Notes: generated by a model from the sequence alone, not told the origin. DNA of 8,776 bases from Balneolaceae bacterium (GCA_003555185.1 PWFZ01000466.1:1-8776); one strand, 5' to 3'; shown: positions 1 through 7,250, counted from the first letter of the stretch. Numbers and translations are program-made.

Positions 1-2
1 CG

Positions 3-1034
3 GAAAGAACCGGTTTGGATACGCGTCGCTGGACACTGGCTGCTGCTTCTGCTGATTTAAATGACTCCGGGTACCCTGATATTGTAATAGCCAATGATTA
101 TGGAATTGATGAACTCTTTATCAACCAAAACGGAGAAAGGTTTGTAAGCAGTGGAGAGGGTGCCGGTATGGGATTTATTCCAAAAAGTGGTATGAGTGTT
201 GCCTTCGGTGATATTATGAATCAGGGAAGGTTATCTATTTATATTACAAATATTTCTGAAGATGGTGTGTTGATGCAAGGCAATAATTTATGGGTCCCGT
301 CCCGTCGTTCCTCAGAAGAGCAGCTTCGTTTTCGAAATCTCGCAACAAATATGAGAGTCGACATTGGTCAGTGGGGATATGGCGGACAGTTTATTGATTT
401 GAATAATAATGGGAATTTGGATTTATACGTTGCCAACGGATTTGTATCAGACGAGCCAAATACTGACTACTGGTATGATTATGCAAAAGTAGTAGGAGGG
501 AACCGGAATGTGATTATTGATGCCAATAACTGGCCCGCGATGAATGGCCGTACATTCTCGGGTTATCAAACAAATAAAATATGGTTGAATGATGGTGCAG
601 GACGATTTCGGGAAGTATCTGCATCTGTTGGAGGTGCATTGGATTTGGATAGCAGATCCATCGCTTATGCTGACCTGGATAATAACGGTTCGCTCGATTT
701 GATTGTGGCTAATCAAAATGGTCCGGTTAAGGTTTATACGAATGTTCAGTCAGGACTAAATAACTGGTTAGGATTAAAGCTCGAAGGAAGTACAAGTAAT
801 AAAAGCGCAATCGGTGCAGTGGTTTATCTGCATTGGGATGACAAACAGAAAAAAGAGGTGATTACCGGAGGTGATGCATTTAGTTCTCAAAGTCAGCGCC
901 CGCTGCATTTTGGACTGGGGAGTGCAGAAGAGGTTGAAAGAGTTGAAATCCGGTGGCCTTCAGGAGTAGTGCAGAATATTGATTCGCCGGACATAAATAC
1001 AATGCATCACATAGTAGAGCCGGCTGATTTATGA
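3..1034 (+). CDS. unbV: UnbV/CRTAC1-type FG-GAP repeat protein with C-terminal ASPIC/UnbV domain (5' end missing)
   Basis: The reading frame is open to the left edge, so this is the last 343 codons of a longer gene; the TTG at 15 lies inside conserved repeat sequence and is not a credible start. Visible are FG-GAP/VCBS blades with calcium-loop-like motifs DLNDSGYPD (54-80), a degenerate DIMNQGRLS (210-236), DLNNNGNLD (396-422) and DLDNNGSLD (672-698). The C-terminal ASPIC/UnbV domain spans about 804-980, with NWLGLKLEG, SNKSAIGA, LHFGLG and VEIRWPSG. The stretches QGNNLW, WGYGGQF, LYVANGFV, DYWYDY and SGYQTNKIWLND are what I recall for UnbV-type members rather than generic CRTAC1 proteins. 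The family is predicted to be secreted beta-propellers of unknown function; the signal peptide would lie outside the window. The stop overlaps the start of the next gene (ATGA), so the two are probably one operon. Family membership is secure; the UnbV assignment also leans on the UnbU-like neighbour. Confidence 0.85.
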   Translation, partial: ERTGLDTRRWTLAAASADLNDSGYPDIVIANDYGIDELFINQNGERFVSSGEGAGMGFIPKSGMSVAFGDIMNQGRLSIYITNISEDGVLMQGNNLWVPSRRSSEEQLRFRNLATNMRVDIGQWGYGGQFIDLNNNGNLDLYVANGFVSDEPNTDYWYDYAKVVGGNRNVIIDANNWPAMNGRTFSGYQTNKIWLNDGAGRFREVSASVGGALDLDSRSIAYADLDNNGSLDLIVANQNGPVKVYTNVQSGLNNWLGLKLEGSTSNKSAIGAVVYLHWDDKQKKEVITGGDAFSSQSQRPLHFGLGSAEEVERVEIRWPSGVVQNIDSPDINTMHHIVEPADL

Positions 1035-1903
1035 GTAAGTTATCTAAACTATCGGCTTTAACAAATTTCAGTGGCTCGTTGGCTCTTCCGAAGCAATATT
1101 TTGCCCCCCTTTTAATTACGGGAATTTTATTAGCCGCTCATATTTCCTTTGGCATTCTGGACAGCTATCAAAAGTTATTGACAGCAATAATTGTAGCCAT
1201 TGCCACGGAAATGGTGCTTCACAAAGCCGTTACCGGAAAATACAGAAATGCCAGCAGTGCATATGTTTCCGGAATTAGTGCCGGTATTTTAGTTCGTTCA
1301 CCCTTAATATGGCCGTTTGCCTTGTGTGCGGCAATTTCAATAGCGTCAAAATATGTTTTGCGATACAAAGGTCGCCATATTTGGAATCCAACTAATTTTG
1401 GGATTGTAGCCTTAATATTTATTGCATCAGACAGTGCTGCGGTGTTAAGTATTCAGTGGGGAAATAACATGTGGGCAATGTTTATAATCTGGGCTATTGG
1501 GTTGATCTCTCTTTGGAAGATTAAGCGCCTTAATATTGCAATGACCTATATATTGTCTTTCATCGCATTTGCCTGGGTGCGAAGTATGTTTACAGGGGAT
1601 GCTTTTGTGGCTGAAGTGGCACCCTTAACGGGTCCTATGTATCAACTGTTTGCTCTTTTTATGATGACCGATCCGAAGACAACTGTAAAGAGCCGATCGG
1701 GTCAAAATATGGTAGCGTTTACAATTGCATTTGTTGAGATGATATTCAGGCTAAATGAAGCTGTTTATGCTCCATTCTATGCTCTTTTTCTTATTGGTCC
1801 CATTGCTCTGATTATTGAAGATTATTTACAGGGGAAAAAAGCTGATAGTGCTAAAATCGAGAAGCATCAGCCTGAACAAATATTGGCTACCCAAGCCAAA
1901 TAA
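1031..1903 (+). CDS. unbU: UnbU-like integral membrane protein (NqrB/RnfD/RnfE-fold)
   Basis: A 290-residue protein with about eight or nine hydrophobic segments (near residues 23-43, 48-65, 76-90, 93-110, 122-141, 147-163, 168-186, 202-213, 226-240 and 246-264), so it sits in the inner membrane. Hallmarks of the NqrB/RnfD fold are visible: AYVSGISAGILVRS (78-90), RHIWNPTNFG (115-124) and the late FALFMMTDPKT (207-217). In Na+-NQR and Rnf complexes this subunit carries flavin and takes part in ion-coupled electron transfer. I see no SGAT-like covalent-FMN motif here and no other Nqr/Rnf genes alongside, so it is better called the stand-alone UnbU paralogue named from enediyne clusters, of unknown biochemical role. 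The C-terminus (266-290) is charged and probably cytoplasmic. The start ATG overlaps the upstream stop by four bases, which implies translational coupling to unbV. The alternative label 'RnfD-family protein' would also be defensible. Confidence 0.8.
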   Translation: MSKLSKLSALTNFSGSLALPKQYFAPLLITGILLAAHISFGILDSYQKLLTAIIVAIATEMVLHKAVTGKYRNASSAYVSGISAGILVRSPLIWPFALCAAISIASKYVLRYKGRHIWNPTNFGIVALIFIASDSAAVLSIQWGNNMWAMFIIWAIGLISLWKIKRLNIAMTYILSFIAFAWVRSMFTGDAFVAEVAPLTGPMYQLFALFMMTDPKTTVKSRSGQNMVAFTIAFVEMIFRLNEAVYAPFYALFLIGPIALIIEDYLQGKKADSAKIEKHQPEQILATQAK

Positions 1904-1920
1904 TTCTCTTCTTACACTCT

Positions 1921-1948
1921 CAAATTTTACGTTAATCTGTGAAATTTG
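1921..1948 (+). other. Weak hairpin 17 nt after the unbU stop, possible transcript 3' end
   Basis: CAAATTTTAC (1921-1930) pairs with GTGAAATTTG (1939-1948) around an 8-nt loop: ten pairs with one G-U wobble. It is AT-rich and no U-run follows, so it is a poor intrinsic terminator. It may mark or protect the 3' end of the unbV-unbU transcript, or be chance in AT-rich DNA. Confidence 0.3.
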
Positions 1949-2104
1949 TATACCTAATCATTGGAAATGGTTGAATTTCTAAGTTGATTTAGTTTATTGC
2001 ATTAAAATAGTGCAATATTTAAAAAGTCTTTTGATTCATACTCAAAAATGAATAATCAGCTTCTAATTTTTTGAGAAATAAAAAACCGATTTCTAATAAG
2101 TAAC

Positions 2105-2118
2105 TGAAAGCGTTTACA
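2105..2118 (+). promoter_or_regulatory. LacI-family/cre-like operator candidate, distal site
   Basis: TGAAAGCGTTTACA fits every position of the LacI/CcpA-class catabolite-element consensus TGWAARCGYTWNCW, with the central CG at 2111-2112. It lies about 275 bp before the susC start. Its core, AAAGCGTTTACAT, recurs with one mismatch at 2187-2199. LacI-family regulators commonly control carbohydrate uptake genes. No regulator gene is in the window, so the cognate protein is unknown. Confidence 0.45.
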
Positions 2119-2184
2119 TTATCGCAGAAAAATAGGAGCGTAGGTGTTTTTACCAATGAATAGATTCTATGCCTATATAGATCA

Positions 2185-2198
2185 AAAAAGCGCTTACA
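2185..2198 (+). promoter_or_regulatory. LacI-family/cre-like operator candidate, proximal site
   Basis: AAAAAGCGCTTACA matches 12 of 14 positions of TGWAARCGYTWNCW and contains the perfect 8-bp palindrome AAGCGCTT. Its central CG (2191-2192) is exactly 80 bp from that of the distal site, and the shared 13-mer AAAGCGYTTACAT has the same orientation. It lies about 60 bp upstream of the candidate promoter. That position suggests activation or looping repression rather than simple steric block. Confidence 0.45.
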
Positions 2199-2260
2199 TC
2201 AGTATCTGAAGAATCTGACAATATTAATTTACTTCGGTATTCATCTGGTTTGAAAAATAA

Positions 2261-2294
2261 TTTGATAACACAATCGTAAAGATTTTTATATATG
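2261..2294 (+). promoter_or_regulatory. Candidate Bacteroidota-type promoter of the susCD operon
   Basis: TTTG at 2261-2264 and TATATATG at 2287-2294 (7 of 8 matches to TAnnTTTG) are separated by 22 bp, near the upper end of known -33/-7 spacing. A start near 2300 would leave a leader of about 90 nt. The surrounding DNA is so AT-rich that a chance match is quite possible. An alternative is TA-g-TTTG at 2342-2348, whose internal spacing is one base short. Confidence 0.3.
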
Positions 2295-2393
2295 GAAGGG
2301 CTTTTATATACTATATATATCTACGATGCGCCGTTATTACATAGTTTGTGTTGCGGTATTTTCAATAAATCATACAACTAAAATAAAGACAAT

Positions 2394-5300
2394 ATGAAAG
2401 ACAATAGGCTACGGAAATTTACATTTCCATCTCTGCTTTCAGGATCATCAAGAGGTCTTCGGGCATCTTGTACAGGATTGCTGAGTAGAGTACTCCAGTT
2501 TGGATTAGCTTTACTTGTAATTGTAAGTTTGGGTTTTTCAGACTCATTTGCCCAGGACAGGGTAACAATTACCGGTACAGTTACAGATGCAAGTGACGGC
2601 TCACCTATACCGGGTGCTAATTTAACCGTTGAAGGTTCAGCAGCAGCTACAGGAACCACTATCGGAACAACCACCAACATGGATGGTGAGTACGAGTTAC
2701 GTGTACCAAGCGACCTTAATGTTATCATTGTATCATTTATTGGATACCAGAGACAAAGGGTTGAAATAGATGGCAGAACTGAAATTGATATTGAGCTGGG
2801 TCAGGATTTTGAACTACTTGACGACGTTATAGTTGTCGGTTACGGTGTTCAGGATCGACGCGAAATTACCAGTTCAGTTGCCAGTGTAGATGCAGGTTCA
2901 TTTAACAGAGGAAATATTAATGATGCTCAGGAGCTTCTCCAGGGTAAAGTTTCCGGTCTGCAAATTACTCGACCAGGTGGTGATCCAAATGCAGGATTTA
3001 CTATTAGGCTTCGTGGATTGTCAACTATTGGTGCTAACCAAGAGCCGCTTATTGTAATTGATGGTGTTCCCGGAGCTGACTTCCAGTCAGTTGACCCGAA
3101 TGACATTCAGTCAATGGAAGTATTGAAAGATGCATCAGCATCTGCAATTTATGGAACTCGTGGCGCCAGTGGTGTAATTCTTGTTACCACTAAGTCAGGA
3201 AGAGCAGCGGTAGATGACGGAATAACCGTTAGTTATAATGGACAGTTATCAAATTCATTTGTAGCCAACCGATATCAAACACTCACTGCTGAAGAGTATA
3301 GAAGCTTACCAGATCGTGGTATTTCTATAAATGATCTTGGATCATCTACGAACTTCTGGGATGAGGTTACACAGAATGCGTATACTCAATCTCATAGTTT
3401 GGCTGTATCAGGTGGAGATGCACAAACTTCATACCGTGTTTCCGGTAACTATCGGGAAGTACAGGGTATCCAAAGAGGTTCCGGTAACGATCGATTAAAT
3501 GCCCGGGTAAATTTGGTTCACAGGGCACTGGATGATCGCTTAACACTTACAGGTAATCTCTCGGTAACAAACAGAAATCAGCAAATAGGTTTAGGTGAAG
3601 TATTTAGATATGCTACTACCTTTAATCCTACTGCACCTGTTTACAATGAAGATGGTTCATTCTTCCTGGCATCCGGTTTTGACAACTTCAATCCGGTAGC
3701 TATTAATGAACTAACAACATTCGATGTTGAATCCAGCCGATTTACCATGAGTTTAAGAGGGTTGTATGACTTCTCTGATTTCGTGGACGGATTGAGTGCT
3801 TCTGTTTTCTATTCTCGTGAAAGAGGGAACTTCTTAACCGGCCAATACTATTCCAGAGATCTTCGATTTAGAGGAGCGGGTAGAACCGGATTAGCCATTA
3901 GAGAAGAGAATTCAAATCTTGATCAACTTATTGAAACAACGGTTAATTACAGAAATTCATTTGATGCAATAGGCATTGAGTCTGTAGCCGGATATACTTA
4001 TCAGGAATTTGAAGGGCAGGGACAATTTGCAGAAGGTGGTAATTTTTCTTCTGATACGTTCTTGTATAATAACCTTGGGTTTGCCAGAGACTTTAACGAA
4101 GGACTTGGTACCGTTAATAGTTTTAGAAACGAAAGCAAGCTAATCGCATTTTTTGGACGTACAAACCTGACATTCCAAAATACTTATTTCTTATCAGGTA
4201 CATTTCGTCATGAAGGATCTACACGATTTGGACCCGGTAATAAGTGGGGTAACTTCTTCGCCGCTAGTGCCGGTGTTGAGTTGACAAACTTGATTGATGT
4301 TCCACAAGCCGACGAATTAAAACTTCGTGTCAGTTATGGTGAAACGGGACAACAGCCACCGTTTGATGGAATATCTCAGCTTCAATTTGCTCAGGGATCA
4401 AGTTTCCTTGTAGATGGCAATTATGTTCCTTCTCTAGGACCCTCAGCGAATCCGAATCCGGATCTGCGATGGGAAGTTAAAAAAGAGTACAACGTTGGAC
4501 TTGATTTCGCATTCTTTAGTGACCGTTTAACCGGTTCATTAGATTACTACGATGCAAGAACCGAAGACTTATTACTTAATTTCCAGGTTCCGGTTCCTCC
4601 CAATCTTGCACCTACACAATGGGTTAACATTGGAGAAATCAGTAATGTTGGCTTTGAAGCATTGTTAAACTACACTGCTGTTCAAAATGCAAATGTCACC
4701 TGGAATACAGGACTTACATTTTCAACGAATAACGCAACTCTTGAGTCCCTTTCAGCCGGAGATTTTCAATTTGGCGAAAGAGCATTTATTGCAAATATGG
4801 GTGCTCCCGGACTTAATGACACAGACATCATTCGTGTTCAGGAAGGACGACCTATTGGAGAAATCTGGGGTCCTCGTTTTGCAGGTATTACTGAAGCCGG
4901 TAGTGCACTATACTTTGATATAGATGGAAATGTAGTAAGTGGTGCTGACTTAACAAGTGCTGATAATCAGGTTATTGGAAACGGTCTTCCTGATTTCAAT
5001 CTTGGTTTTGATAACACTGTAGTTTATAGAAACTGGGATTTAAATATGTTCTGGAGAGGTTCTTTCGGGCATGATCTTGTAAACACTTACGATGTGTTTT
5101 ATAACTCATCTGTACAGGCAGGTACCTGGAATGTTTCAGACAAAATTCTTGAGTCTGATTTAAGAGGTAGCCCTAGATTTTCAAGTTTACAAGTGGAAGA
5201 CGCTTCATTTGTTAGATTAGAAAATTTATCTATCGGTTATAACTTCGACCTTTCTGCAGGAGCTCCAATAAGAGATCTCCGATTATCTGTGTCAGGTAAT

Positions 5301-5486
5301 AACTTATGGACAATCACAAATTATAGTGGTGTAGATCCAGAAGTACGTTACTCAGATGCAGGTCCTTCAGACAATGCTGGTTTTGCTGATGGTGGCCCAC
5401 TTGCCGCACTCGCACCGGGAATTGAACGTCGGAATCAATGGTTTACTCAAACATCACTCGTATTTGGCGTAAACATTGGATTTTAA
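2394..5486 (+). CDS. SusC/RagA-family TonB-dependent outer-membrane transporter
   Basis: This 1030-residue protein is of normal length for the family. An export signal occupies residues 1-53, with a hydrophobic core at 33-48 and likely cleavage after SFA (51-53). Next come a carboxypeptidase-regulatory-like beta-sandwich (about 57-135), the family signature DDVIVVGYG (143-151), and the plug domain (about 152-268) with LLQGKVSGLQI, RLRGLSTI, PLIVIDGVPG, DIQSMEVLKDASASAIYG and GVILVTTKSG. The remainder is a 22-strand-type barrel ending in GVNIGF with a C-terminal aromatic. There is no N-terminal STN domain, so sigma/anti-sigma signalling through this protein is not expected. With the SusD partner 37 bp downstream it should form a lidded barrel that imports oligomers using TonB energy. 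The substrate cannot be told from sequence and no degradative enzyme is in view. The start has an A-rich leader without a Shine-Dalgarno sequence. Confidence 0.96.
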   Translation: MKDNRLRKFTFPSLLSGSSRGLRASCTGLLSRVLQFGLALLVIVSLGFSDSFAQDRVTITGTVTDASDGSPIPGANLTVEGSAAATGTTIGTTTNMDGEYELRVPSDLNVIIVSFIGYQRQRVEIDGRTEIDIELGQDFELLDDVIVVGYGVQDRREITSSVASVDAGSFNRGNINDAQELLQGKVSGLQITRPGGDPNAGFTIRLRGLSTIGANQEPLIVIDGVPGADFQSVDPNDIQSMEVLKDASASAIYGTRGASGVILVTTKSGRAAVDDGITVSYNGQLSNSFVANRYQTLTAEEYRSLPDRGISINDLGSSTNFWDEVTQNAYTQSHSLAVSGGDAQTSYRVSGNYREVQGIQRGSGNDRLNARVNLVHRALDDRLTLTGNLSVTNRNQQIGLGEVFRYATTFNPTAPVYNEDGSFFLASGFDNFNPVAINELTTFDVESSRFTMSLRGLYDFSDFVDGLSASVFYSRERGNFLTGQYYSRDLRFRGAGRTGLAIREENSNLDQLIETTVNYRNSFDAIGIESVAGYTYQEFEGQGQFAEGGNFSSDTFLYNNLGFARDFNEGLGTVNSFRNESKLIAFFGRTNLTFQNTYFLSGTFRHEGSTRFGPGNKWGNFFAASAGVELTNLIDVPQADELKLRVSYGETGQQPPFDGISQLQFAQGSSFLVDGNYVPSLGPSANPNPDLRWEVKKEYNVGLDFAFFSDRLTGSLDYYDARTEDLLLNFQVPVPPNLAPTQWVNIGEISNVGFEALLNYTAVQNANVTWNTGLTFSTNNATLESLSAGDFQFGERAFIANMGAPGLNDTDIIRVQEGRPIGEIWGPRFAGITEAGSALYFDIDGNVVSGADLTSADNQVIGNGLPDFNLGFDNTVVYRNWDLNMFWRGSFGHDLVNTYDVFYNSSVQAGTWNVSDKILESDLRGSPRFSSLQVEDASFVRLENLSIGYNFDLSAGAPIRDLRLSVSGNNLWTITNYSGVDPEVRYSDAGPSDNAGFADGGPLAALAPGIERRNQWFTQTSLVFGVNIGF

Positions 5487-5523
5487 ACATCAGCACTTAG
5501 CACTAAAGAAAAATATTAGAACT

Positions 5524-7098
5524 ATGAAAAAACTACTATCAACTAAACTATTAATAATGACCGGGGGATTGTTCCTGTTCAGTCTGGCATGTACAGACTT
5601 AACAGAACGCACACCCAGCTCATTAACATCGCTGGAAAGTGAAGAGGAATTCGTCTCTGCACTTGGTGAAGCATACGCTGTTCTTGGGGGCGATCCTGGA
5701 TGGCAAACTCATAATGGATTTTTTGCGCTCTCGCAAATATCCACAGATGAAACAGTTATCCCACGTCGTGGTGGTGACTGGTTTGATGGCGGAATCTGGA
5801 TAGATACACACCGACATACAATCGGTGTTGATCATGATCCAACAAATAATGCCTGGACATACTTATTTTCAGGTGTTAATGCTACAAGTCGTATTGCCTC
5901 GCAATTCGAACAGCTTCGAGATGATGGAGCAGTAGACGCAGAATTGGCAGGTAATTTTATTGCTGAAGCAAAAGTACTGCGTGCTTTTTACTACTTCTTT
6001 CTTTTAGATGCATTTGGAAATGTTCCTATCATTGAAGATTTCACTACAGTGGAAGGAAATCCTCCTAACAACTCCGACTTTCAAGCAGGAAGAGAAGAAC
6101 TCTTTGCCTTTATCGAGCAAGAACTGCTAGACAATGTAGAGCTACTGGATGATAATGTAGCCGGTGCTTATGGTAGAGTAAATCAGTATTCAGGACACTT
6201 CCTGCTTGCTAAGCTTTACCTGAACGCTGAAATCTATACAGGAACAGAGCGTTGGGCAGATGCACAGGAACAATTGGATATAATTATTGACTCCGGAGAA
6301 TTCTCTTTGGAATCAAATTATTTCAATAACTTTGCCACCAATAACTCGGGTTCATCAGAAACTATCTTCGCCATTCCTTATGACGAAGTATTTAACCAAG
6401 GTTTCAATATTCACCAGATGACACTTCACTATGAGCAGCAACGACAGTTTAACTTCCAGGATCAGCCTTGGAACGGTTATGCTACACTTGCTGAGTTTTA
6501 CAACTCATTTGATGAAGATGACTTAAGAAGAGAAGGTTTAATGGCAGGCGTACAAACTACACCAGCCGGTGATGTAATTACTGATCCGGGAACGGAAGGT
6601 AATCCTCCTTTGGATCTTGATCCTGAAATCCCAGCCTTGAACATGGAATCTGCGGATGATTTTCCAACATTTAGGTTGGCCGGTGCTCGATTTAATAAAT
6701 TTGAATATGAGCAGGGTGCTACACCCAATCTTAATAATGACTTTCCAGTCATGAGATATGCTGATGTTATTCTTATGCGAGCCGAAACCGAATGGAGAAT
6801 AAATGGCGGTGGTCAAATGTACTTCGACATGATTCGTGAAAACAATCGTGTTGGTAATGTTTCATCTATTCCATTAAATGCAGAAAACCTTCTGGCAGAA
6901 CGTGGAAGAGAGTTGTACATGGAAATATGGCGCCGACAGGATATGATCCGTTTCCCCGGTGTTGATGGTGGTGAAACCAGATTTAATGATCCTTGGTGGG
7001 AAAAATCAGTTTCTGATGCATTCAGAAACGTATTTCCTATCCCGGAAGATCAAATCAATGCAAATCCTAACCTGAATCAAAATCCAGGTTATAACTAA
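5524..7098 (+). CDS. RagB/SusD-family nutrient-uptake outer-membrane lipoprotein
   Basis: This 524-residue surface lipoprotein is the substrate-binding lid of the SusC transporter upstream. I chose the ATG at 5524 because it begins a lipoprotein signal, MKKLLSTKLL onward, ending FSLAC with the lipidated cysteine at residue 23. The frame is open back to a TTG at 5476, but that start would overlap the susC stop and put 16 polar residues before the signal. SusD hallmarks include EAKVLRAFYYFFLLDAFGN (148-166) in the TPR-like helical half, PWNGYATLAEFYNSFDEDDLR (315-335), MRYADVILMRAETEWR (410-425), AERGRELYMEIWRRQDMIRF (458-477) and the terminal FPIPEDQINANPNLNQNPGY (504-523). It is probably cotranscribed with susC (37-bp gap) and is followed by a strong intrinsic terminator. 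Ligand specificity is unknown. Confidence 0.96.
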   Translation: MKKLLSTKLLIMTGGLFLFSLACTDLTERTPSSLTSLESEEEFVSALGEAYAVLGGDPGWQTHNGFFALSQISTDETVIPRRGGDWFDGGIWIDTHRHTIGVDHDPTNNAWTYLFSGVNATSRIASQFEQLRDDGAVDAELAGNFIAEAKVLRAFYYFFLLDAFGNVPIIEDFTTVEGNPPNNSDFQAGREELFAFIEQELLDNVELLDDNVAGAYGRVNQYSGHFLLAKLYLNAEIYTGTERWADAQEQLDIIIDSGEFSLESNYFNNFATNNSGSSETIFAIPYDEVFNQGFNIHQMTLHYEQQRQFNFQDQPWNGYATLAEFYNSFDEDDLRREGLMAGVQTTPAGDVITDPGTEGNPPLDLDPEIPALNMESADDFPTFRLAGARFNKFEYEQGATPNLNNDFPVMRYADVILMRAETEWRINGGGQMYFDMIRENNRVGNVSSIPLNAENLLAERGRELYMEIWRRQDMIRFPGVDGGETRFNDPWWEKSVSDAFRNVFPIPEDQINANPNLNQNPGYN

Positions 7099-7121
7099 AG
7101 TTGATTTGTAAATTAGTTTTT

Positions 7122-7157
7122 AAAGGAACAGGTGTTAAATCACCTGTTCCTTTTTTT
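7122..7157 (+). terminator. Intrinsic terminator of the susCD operon
   Basis: AAAGGAACAGGTG (7122-7134) pairs perfectly with CACCTGTTCCTTT (7141-7153) around the 6-nt loop ttaaat, and seven T residues follow the GC-containing part of the stem (7151-7157). It starts 23 nt after the susD stop. This is a textbook rho-independent terminator, so the next gene should be transcribed mainly from its own promoter. Confidence 0.92.
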
Positions 7158-7158
7158 A

Positions 7159-7188
7159 TTTAAAGTAGATGTAATATTAGTAATTTTG
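7159..7188 (+). promoter_or_regulatory. Candidate promoter of the downstream VCBS lipoprotein gene
   Basis: TAATTTTG at 7181-7188 matches the Bacteroidota -7 element TAnnTTTG exactly, and TTTA (7159-7162, versus TTTG) sits 18 bp upstream. It lies directly after the susCD terminator and 126 bp before the gene. A start near 7195 would place the 7200-7250 inverted repeat at the very 5' end of the message. The -33 match is imperfect. Confidence 0.45.
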
Positions 7189-7199
7189 TATATACCTAA

Positions 7200-7250
7200 G
7201 TTCTTATTCTATCTTATTAATCCTGCTAAATAATAAGATAGAATAAGAAC
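7200..7250. repeat. Perfect 20-bp inverted repeat with 11-nt loop in the leader of the VCBS gene
   Basis: GTTCTTATTCTATCTTATTA (7200-7219) is the exact reverse complement of 7231-7250. The pairing stops at the flanking bases (A-A at 7199/7251 and at 7220/7230). Each arm holds two copies of TCTTATT (AATAAGA in the other arm) 10 bp apart, centred at about 7205, 7215, 7235 and 7245. No U-run follows, so it is not a standard terminator. It could be a 5'-end stabilising hairpin in the mRNA or a four-half-site operator for a DNA-binding regulator. Confidence 0.85.

Larger units (their letters stand above)
1904..2393. other. AT-rich intergenic region between unbU and the susCD operon
   Basis: This 490-bp stretch has no convincing coding sequence. 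It holds a weak hairpin after unbU (1921-1948), a short inverted repeat TATTGCA/TGCAATA (1995-2001 and 2011-2017, 9-nt loop), two LacI/cre-like sites (2105-2118 and 2185-2198), and a candidate promoter (2261-2294). Runs of alternating A and T fill 2286-2321. The length and the operator-like sites suggest that most regulation of susCD is encoded here. No tRNA, rRNA or transposon end was recognised. Confidence 0.6.

Noticed and set aside
447..716. Minus-strand open frame of 89 codons inside the UnbV-type gene
   Set aside because: It lies wholly opposite well-conserved FG-GAP sequence, has no recognisable domain and has no promoter or neighbours on that strand.
1031..1903. A subunit of a genuine Rnf or Na+-NQR complex
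   Set aside because: No other rnf/nqr genes are adjacent, the flavin motif is not visible, and the coupling to a UnbV-type gene points to the UnbU subgroup.
2156..2209. 17-codon ATG-to-TGA frame in the susC upstream region
   Set aside because: It is very short, sits across the proximal operator-like site, and has no properly spaced ribosome binding site or recognisable leader-peptide pattern.
1904..2393. CRISPR array, tRNA or riboswitch in the long intergenic gap
   Set aside because: There are no regularly spaced repeats beyond the two operator-like sites, no cloverleaf and no recognised aptamer core.
4687..4923. Plus-strand 78-codon frame inside the SusC barrel region
   Set aside because: It is out of frame with clear SusC sequence and resembles no known protein.
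5476..5523. N-terminal extension of SusD from a TTG
   Set aside because: It overlaps the susC stop and would put 16 polar residues before a clear lipoprotein signal. The ATG at 5524 fits much better.
5623..6816. Minus-strand frames of 70-92 codons opposite the SusD gene
   Set aside because: They are shadows of the strongly conserved SusD reading frame, with composition typical of antisense frames.
7122..7250. A mobile element (MITE) or attachment site made from the two adjacent inverted repeats
   Set aside because: The first is a standard terminator for susCD. The two stems share no sequence and I see no target-site duplication around them.
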